This document shows positions 6,633 to 10,846 of a stretch of 10,846 nucleotides of DNA, piece by piece. Location: positions 1-10,846 of the forward strand of contig CAIMFE010000224.1 in NCBI GenBank assembly GCA_903840235.1, in the 5' to 3' direction. The notes under the pieces are model-generated. The model had not been told where the DNA came from. It saw only the letters and a list, made by a program, of their open reading frames with translations, and made no database searches. The number at the start of each line of letters is the position of its first letter. Positions within the stretch are counted from its first letter, which is position 1. Source of the DNA: an uncultured Opitutia bacterium. GTDB taxonomy: Bacteria > Verrucomicrobiota > Verrucomicrobiia > Opitutales > UBA953. Position numbers and translations under genes: made by a program.

Positions 6633-7958
6633 TTAGGATTGATGAAATTTTTGACGGAACATTTCTCTTACGACCGAGGCAGATTCTTCGTCATCTACTT
6701 TGGATAAAACTTCTTCGAGGAAACCTTCGGCCAGTAATTCTTGAGCCACCGAGAGGGGAATGCCACGAGCTAAAAGATAAAAGAGTTCTTCCGGATTTAC
6801 TTGGCCAGTGGTCGCACCGTGCGAACATTTTACGTCGTTCGCTTCGATTTCTAAACCAGGCATCGAATCGGCTTCCGCTTCGCCCGAGAGCAAGAGATTG
6901 CGGTTGGTTTGATACGCGTCCGTTTGCTGAGCGTCGGGCGCAACTTTGATCAGACCCGAGAAAATGGTTCGAGATTTACCGAGTAACACATTCTTAAAGA
7001 GTAAATCTGACTTCGCTTTGCCAGCATTGTGGATTTGCAAAGTACGTTGATCAAATTCTTGTTCACCTGTCGCGACGCTAATTCCGTAGAGTCGAACATC
7101 GGCACCAGGACCTTCAATACGCACGGTATTTTCAAGACGTGCACGACGACTGCCCAGCGCGGCATTGACCGATGAAATGAGTGAGTCCTTCGCACCGCTA
7201 GTATTAGCGATTTCGAAAGACTGAGTTTCCTGGCTCCAACCTTGAACGGAGAAGCGAGAAATATTGGCACCCGAGCCAGCATAAAGATCGGCGGCTGAAA
7301 TGGCTAAGGCCTTCATGTTTGGCTTAGCGCTTAAATTATATTCGTGGACAGATACTTTTGCACGATCATCAGCGATGACTAAGGTGTGAGGGAAGATGGC
7401 GACTCCTTCAGTGAGCGTCCAATTGACGGACACGAAAGGCTGTTTGATTTCTACACCCTTAGGCACATGAAGAACGTATCCAGACTGAAGGTACGCTTGG
7501 TGGAGTGCTAAAAACTTCGCACCGCCTAAACCCGCTTCGTGTTTTAATAAAAATTCCTTTAACAGAGCAGGGTGGTGTTTGAGTGCGTCTTCGAGTGATT
7601 CGAATTTCACACCTTGTGCGGCGAGCTCGGCACTGATGGCGGGACGAAGGACGCAATGTCCGTCGACGTGGATGATGAGTCCGGCAGGTCGGGAAATAAA
7701 ATGCGACTGCGCAATGAACTGATTTACTTCGTCTTCACTGGGGATTTTTCCGATGTGATAGTTTTCTAAATTAAGTGTACGGGTATCGGAATAGCGCCAT
7801 TTTTCATCAGTACGAATGGGCATAGGCAGGGCGGTGAATTTTTCCCATCCCTTTTGTTTTAATTGGACAAACCAGTCGTGACCGACCTGTGCTTGCGACA
7901 GATTCTTCTGGGTGGCCTGATCGAGAATATTACCGGCGGAAGTAGAGAGAGTAGTCAT
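6633..7958 (-). CDS. sufD: Fe-S cluster assembly scaffold subunit SufD
   Basis: A 441-residue protein with the SufB/SufD beta-helix core. Landmarks are the N-terminal helix with KWRYSDTRTL at 53-62, YVLHVPKGVEIKQP at 161-174, LENTVRIEGPGADVRLYG (275-292), the GLIKVAPDAQQTDAYQTNRN region at 335-354 and NDVKCSHGATTGQ at 374-386. Cys378 and His380 correspond to the conserved E. coli SufD Cys358 and His360, the latter needed for cluster assembly at the SufB-SufD interface. It pairs with SufB on the SufC2 ATPase dimer in the cytoplasm. Length is typical. The ATG is 2 bases after the sufB stop codon and sufT begins 1 base after its own stop, so the genes are almost certainly one operon. Confidence 0.97.
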   Translation of the reverse strand: MTTLSTSAGNILDQATQKNLSQAQVGHDWFVQLKQKGWEKFTALPMPIRTDEKWRYSDTRTLNLENYHIGKIPSEDEVNQFIAQSHFISRPAGLIIHVDGHCVLRPAISAELAAQGVKFESLEDALKHHPALLKEFLLKHEAGLGGAKFLALHQAYLQSGYVLHVPKGVEIKQPFVSVNWTLTEGVAIFPHTLVIADDRAKVSVHEYNLSAKPNMKALAISAADLYAGSGANISRFSVQGWSQETQSFEIANTSGAKDSLISSVNAALGSRRARLENTVRIEGPGADVRLYGISVATGEQEFDQRTLQIHNAGKAKSDLLFKNVLLGKSRTIFSGLIKVAPDAQQTDAYQTNRNLLLSGEAEADSMPGLEIEANDVKCSHGATTGQVNPEELFYLLARGIPLSVAQELLAEGFLEEVLSKVDDEESASVVREMFRQKFHQS

Positions 7959-7960
7959 AA

Positions 7961-9388
7961 TTATCCAACGGACCCTTCCATTTGTAATTCAATCAGACGT
8001 TTTAATTCTACCGAGTATTCCATCGGGAATTCTTTAACTAAATCATTTACGAATCCGTTGACCGCGAGGGACATCGCTTCGCCTTCCGAGAGTCCGCGCT
8101 GCATCATATAGAAAATCTGTTCAGCTGATACTTTGGAAACACTGGCTTCGTGTTGCACGAAGTTTTTCTGTCCGCGAACGGAGATGGCAGGATAAGTATC
8201 CGTGCGACTATGCTCATTAATTAAGAGCGCGTCACACTCGGTATTATTTTTGCAGTTTCGTAAAGTCTTCGGCATGTGCACGAGGCCACGATAGGTCGAA
8301 CGGCCTGTGCCAACTGAGATAGACTTAGCGATGATGTTAGAAGTAGTTTCATCGGCGGCGTGAATCATTTTCGCGCCGGTGTCTTGGTGCTGTCCGTCAT
8401 TAGCTAAAGCAATCGAGAGAACTTCACCACGGGCACGTTTTCCGCGTAAGACAACGCCAGGATATTTCATCGTGAGGCGTGATCCGATATTACAATCAAT
8501 CCAGCGAACTTCAGCGTCTTCTTCGGCAACCCCACGTTTGGTGACTAAGTTAAACACGTTAGCTGACCAGTTTTGCACGGTGATGTACTGAATTTTAGCA
8601 CCTTTGAGTGCGACTAATTCGACCACGGCTGAGTGTAAGGTCGCCGTTTCAAATTTAGGAGCCGTGCAACCTTCCATGTAGGTAATCTCCGAGCCTTCAT
8701 CTGCGATGATGAGCGTACGTTCGAATTGTCCGAAGTTTTCTGCGTTGATGCGGAAGTAAGCCTGGAGGGGTTGAGCTACTTTAACGCCCTTAGGAACGTA
8801 GATGAATGAACCACCTGAGAAGACTGCAGAATTGAGTGCGGAGAATTTGTTATCACCGATGGGGATGACTTTACCAAACCACTTACGGAAAATTTCCGGA
8901 TGGTCGCGTAGGCCTTCAGTCGGTCCGCAGAAGATGACGCCGAGTTTCGACATCTCATCTTTCATGCGAGAGTAGACGGCTTCGGAGTCGAATTGTGCTT
9001 CAACGCCGGCGAGGAATTTTCTTTCCGCTTCAGGAATACCCAGACGTTCGAAAGTTTCTTTAACGTCATCTGGAACTTCTTCCCAGGTGCGACTCGGTTT
9101 TTGTCCTTTGGAAAGGTAGTAACGAATCTCGTCGAAATTAATATTCTTTAAGTCCTCGGTGGCCCAGTGGGTGGGCATCGGTAAATCAGTGAATGTTTTC
9201 AGGGCTTTTAAGCGAAATTCACGAATCCACGATTCTTCTCCTTTAACATCGGCAATGTAGTTAACTACTTTTTCTGATAAGCCGATGCCAGCATCGAAGG
9301 CATAATTTTCTTCGTATTTAAAATCACCCTTCGTGCGATCGACTTCGATCGCTTCGCGTTGGGCTTGATTGTCTTCAAATTCGGACAT
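7961..9388 (-). CDS. sufB: Fe-S cluster assembly scaffold subunit SufB
   Basis: A 475-residue protein, full length for SufB (E. coli 495). Recognisable segments are FIYVPKGVKVAQPLQAYFRI at 195-214, ITYMEGCTAP at 235-244, VEEDAEVRWIDCNIGS-like text at 287-303, TMKYPGVVLRG at 306-316 and the C-terminal core NCKNNTECDALLI at 378-390. Cys385 and Glu414 (in QHEAS) fall at the positions of E. coli Cys405 and Glu434, the residues required for building the cluster. SufB is the persulfide-accepting scaffold and contacts SufC. No Shine-Dalgarno sequence precedes the ATG; the start is fixed by the sufC stop 1 base before it. Confidence 0.97.
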   Translation of the reverse strand: MSEFEDNQAQREAIEVDRTKGDFKYEENYAFDAGIGLSEKVVNYIADVKGEESWIREFRLKALKTFTDLPMPTHWATEDLKNINFDEIRYYLSKGQKPSRTWEEVPDDVKETFERLGIPEAERKFLAGVEAQFDSEAVYSRMKDEMSKLGVIFCGPTEGLRDHPEIFRKWFGKVIPIGDNKFSALNSAVFSGGSFIYVPKGVKVAQPLQAYFRINAENFGQFERTLIIADEGSEITYMEGCTAPKFETATLHSAVVELVALKGAKIQYITVQNWSANVFNLVTKRGVAEEDAEVRWIDCNIGSRLTMKYPGVVLRGKRARGEVLSIALANDGQHQDTGAKMIHAADETTSNIIAKSISVGTGRSTYRGLVHMPKTLRNCKNNTECDALLINEHSRTDTYPAISVRGQKNFVQHEASVSKVSAEQIFYMMQRGLSEGEAMSLAVNGFVNDLVKEFPMEYSVELKRLIELQMEGSVG

Positions 9389-9389
9389 T

Positions 9390-10151
9390 TTATTTGGCGT
9401 TGGCTAAATCTTTTTTAACCCACTCGTAGCCTTTTGCTTCGAGTTCAATCGCAAGTTCTTTACCGCCACTGTGGACAATGCGTCCGTCGTACATAATGTG
9501 TACGCGGTCAGGAACGATGTACTCCAGGAGACGTTGATAGTGGGTAATCACGAGGAAGCCCATGTCGGGTCCGCGCATGTGATTAACACCTTCGGAGACG
9601 ATGCGGAGCGCGTCGATATCGAGGCCTGAATCGGTTTCATCCAGCACGGCATACTTTGGCTTGAGCATCATGAGCTGAAGAATTTCGCAGCGCTTTTTTT
9701 CGCCGCCCGAGAAACCTTCGTTCACGAATCGCGCAGTAAATTTGCGATCCATTTTGAGAGCATCCATCTTGGCGTAGAGTTCAGCGTAGTAGGCTTTGGC
9801 GTCGAAGGGCGCGCCTTTGGCTTGGCGAGCAACGAGGGCCGCGCGAATGAAGTTGGCGATGGTTACGCCAGGGATTTCGCTCGGGTATTGAAAGGCGAGG
9901 AAGAGGCCAGCACGGGCAATCGCATCGGGCTCGTGGCCGATGATTTGTTCACCGTCGATAAAGGCTTCGCCGGATTGAACGGAATAGTCGGGGTGACCTG
10001 CTAAAACTTTAGCGAGGGTGCTTTTACCCGTGCCATTCGGTCCCATAATGGCGTGAACTTCGCCTTTGGGAACGGTCAAAGAAAAATCTTTGAGAATCGC
10101 ACGTTCGCCGATGGAGGCGTTGAGGTTTTTGATGACGAGAGAATCAGGCAT
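9390..10151 (-). CDS. sufC: Fe-S assembly ABC ATPase SufC
   Basis: A 253-residue ABC ATPase, the usual SufC length. Walker A is GPNGTGKS at 37-44, the Q-loop Gln88 lies in AFQYPSEIPG, the signature is FSGGEKKR at 147-154, Walker B is YAVLDETDSGLD with Asp171 and Glu172, and the H-switch is His204 in VITHYQR. These details (EIPGVT, SGGEKKRCEILQ, DETDSGLDIDAL) are specific to SufC. ATP hydrolysis drives reshaping of the SufBC2D complex. The frame is open further upstream to 10220, but those 23 extra residues would overlap the fur-like gene and do not resemble SufC, so I chose the ATG at 10149-10151. It lies 7 bases after the fur-like stop codon and 1 base before sufB. Confidence 0.97.
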   Translation of the reverse strand: MPDSLVIKNLNASIGERAILKDFSLTVPKGEVHAIMGPNGTGKSTLAKVLAGHPDYSVQSGEAFIDGEQIIGHEPDAIARAGLFLAFQYPSEIPGVTIANFIRAALVARQAKGAPFDAKAYYAELYAKMDALKMDRKFTARFVNEGFSGGEKKRCEILQLMMLKPKYAVLDETDSGLDIDALRIVSEGVNHMRGPDMGFLVITHYQRLLEYIVPDRVHIMYDGRIVHSGGKELAIELEAKGYEWVKKDLANAK

Positions 10152-10158
10152 GTTAAAA

Positions 10159-10599
10159 TTAGTTTTGGGTAGAAGATTTGGTGCGGCCTTGGAAACTGAT
10201 TTCGATGGTTTCCGTTTCAAAGTTGGCCGGTAAGATTTTTGTTAATTGATCCAAAATTTCTTTGGGAAGTTCGATGTCATGCACGCGACCGGTGGACTCG
10301 TCGCGGAAGTGGGCATGCGGTGCGAGGTTGGGACAGTAGCGGGTAGACTCGCGTTCGTGATTCACTTGGCGGACGAGGCCGCATCCTACGAAAGTTTCGA
10401 GACAGTTATAGACGGTAGCGAGGGACAGACCTGGCATTGTTTCTAAAGCGCGATGATAAACCTCATCGACGGTTGGGTGGTCGCGTTGGGCCAAAAGAAC
10501 AGTGTAGACGATCTCACGTTGCGGGGTGATTTTTTGTCCGCTTTTGGCGAGAGCTTCGTGCAAAGACTCGCGTTCGTGCTTATTGAGATTTTGAATCAT
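10159..10599 (-). CDS. Fur-family regulator with lost structural zinc site, likely controlling suf
   Basis: A 146-residue Fur-superfamily repressor. The winged-helix DNA-binding part is clear: GQKITPQREIVYTVLL at 21-36, HPTVDEVYHRA at 41-51 and LSLATVYNCLETFVGCGLV at 58-76. In the dimerisation part, HAHF at 95-98 and GRVHDIELP at 104-112 match the PerR/Fur metal-binding region. By alignment to B. subtilis PerR from memory, the regulatory ligands His37, His91, His93 and Asp104 correspond to His41, His95, His97 and Asp108, but Asp85 becomes Cys89. The two CxxC pairs of the structural zinc site are absent: DEST at 100-103 replaces the first and there are no C-terminal cysteines. It leads the suf operon and is preceded by a strong inverted repeat, so it probably represses itself and suf in response to iron, heme, peroxide or Fe-S status; the signal is not known. 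Confidence 0.92.
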   Translation of the reverse strand: MIQNLNKHERESLHEALAKSGQKITPQREIVYTVLLAQRDHPTVDEVYHRALETMPGLSLATVYNCLETFVGCGLVRQVNHERESTRYCPNLAPHAHFRDESTGRVHDIELPKEILDQLTKILPANFETETIEISFQGRTKSSTQN

Positions 10600-10604
10600 T
10601 CTAA
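10591..10604. promoter_or_regulatory. Weak second copy of the operator core over the regulator start codon
   Basis: The plus strand reads TTGAATCATTCTAA, containing a perfect 4-1-4 repeat GAAT-C-ATTC at 10593-10601. This is identical to the core of the strong repeat at 10617-10631. The centres (10597 and 10624) are 27 bases apart. The start codon of the Fur-like gene (10597-10599) lies inside it, so part of the match could be coding coincidence. Confidence 0.35.
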
Positions 10605-10616
10605 ACGGCTAATGAG

Positions 10617-10631
10617 TTGGAATCATTCCAA
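10617..10631. promoter_or_regulatory. Perfect 7-1-7 inverted repeat, probable Fur-family operator
   Basis: TTGGAAT, a central C, then ATTCCAA form a perfect 15-bp palindrome, 17 bases upstream of the Fur-like gene's start codon. Fur and PerR boxes are classically 7-1-7 palindromes, such as the PerR box TTATAATNATTATAA. The size and position fit an operator through which the adjacent regulator controls itself and the suf genes. The sequence differs from the E. coli Fur consensus. Confidence 0.65.
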
Positions 10632-10647
10632 GTTGCAAGTTAAACCT

Positions 10648-10685
10648 CTGCTAAACCCTGCTAAAATTGCCTATTTTACTAAAAT
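10648..10685. repeat. Helically phased CTGCTAAA repeats and an AT-rich 6-1-6 palindrome
   Basis: CTGCTAAA occurs at 10648-10655 and again at 10658-10665, exactly 10 bases apart. Beyond it, ATTTTA-C-TAAAAT at 10673-10685 is a perfect 6-1-6 palindrome. All lie in the 87-base gap upstream of the Fur-like gene. They could be upstream promoter or additional regulator sites, or part of the 3' end of the preceding gene's transcript. No confident -35/-10 pair was found in this gap. Confidence 0.4.
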
Positions 10686-10686
10686 C

Positions 10687-10846
10687 TTAATTTAGACCCA
10701 GATTAGGGGGCTTAATCTCATCATCTAGGTCTTTTTGAGCAGCTAGGGCTGAAAGGACTTCGGTAACTTGGCTGATTCTTTTGAAGGGAGACAGACATTC
10801 TAGAAGTTCTCGTCTCAAGCCTGTTTCGGCAATGAGGTGTCCAGCC
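10687..10846 (-). CDS. C-terminal fragment of an unrecognised protein
   Basis: The frame is open from the right edge for 52 codons to a TAA at 10687-10689, on the same strand as all other genes. The visible tail begins AGHLIAETGLRRELLE and continues with a predicted helix through FKRISQVTEVLSALAAQ, ending in a polar tail (DLDDEIKPPNLGLN). It reads as a mostly helical C-terminus with ordinary composition. I do not recognise the family. The fragment is short enough that an open frame by chance is possible. Confidence 0.5.
   Translation of the reverse strand, partial: AGHLIAETGLRRELLECLSPFKRISQVTEVLSALAAQKDLDDEIKPPNLGLN

Noticed and set aside
6494..6949. Plus-strand reading frame of 151 codons
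   Set aside because: It is antisense to sufT and sufD, both certain genes, and its Arg/Leu-rich product looks like a shadow translation.
10152..10220. Longer sufC start giving 23 extra N-terminal residues
   Set aside because: It overlaps the fur-like gene, the extra residues are unlike SufC, and the ATG at 10151 gives the usual length and 7-base spacing.
10453..10695. Plus-strand reading frame of 80 codons near the right edge
   Set aside because: It overlaps the fur-like gene antisense and the operator region, and its product has no recognisable features.
1..10846. CRISPR array, tRNA, insertion sequence, phage or defence genes
   Set aside because: No regularly spaced repeats, tRNA-like folds, transposase or nuclease motifs were seen; the window is a continuous same-strand set of housekeeping and exported-protein genes.

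Overview
The window reads as chromosomal DNA from a member of the Planctomycetes–Verrucomicrobia group, most likely a verrucomicrobium of the Opitutae type. This rests on gene content: a planctomycete-type small cytochrome c, a DUF2231-like membrane protein, a secreted ThuA-like protein and a large secreted beta-helix protein. The absence of recognisable Shine-Dalgarno sequences before all eleven visible start codons fits a lineage that does not depend on them. The taxonomic call is inference. There are no rRNA or tRNA genes, insertion sequences or CRISPR arrays. All genes lie on the minus strand, so transcription runs from high to low coordinates.

Region 1 (10846 to 10600): the last 52 codons of an unrecognised gene, then an 87-base gap. 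The gap holds a perfect 7-1-7 inverted repeat (TTGGAAT-C-ATTCCAA) just upstream of a Fur-family regulator. A weaker copy of its core lies over the regulator's own start codon.

Region 2 (10599 to 4691): a tightly packed array, fur-like, sufC, sufB, sufD, sufT, hflX, with gaps of 1 to 7 bases, probably one transcript. SufB2-C2-D assembles Fe-S clusters on an ABC-ATPase scaffold and SufT helps mature Fe-S proteins. HflX is a ribosome-splitting GTPase. No cysteine desulfurase (SufS) or SufE/SufU is present here. The regulator has lost the cysteines of the usual structural zinc site and has Cys in place of one regulatory-metal Asp, which suggests altered sensing.

Region 3 (4690 to 4196): a small exported cytochrome c, preceded by a short inverted repeat that abuts its start codon and followed by a clear intrinsic terminator.

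Region 4 (4187 to 1): a good sigma-70-like promoter (TTGACC, 17 bases, TAAATA) leads into a five-helix DUF2231-like membrane protein, a secreted ThuA-like protein and a secreted GH128-type beta-1,3-glucanase, closely packed. After 84 bases comes a large exported parallel beta-helix protein with an internal duplication that runs off the left edge. It has no complete reading frame in the window but reads openly for 626 codons. Together these suggest an envelope or extracellular glycan-processing cassette, which is inference.
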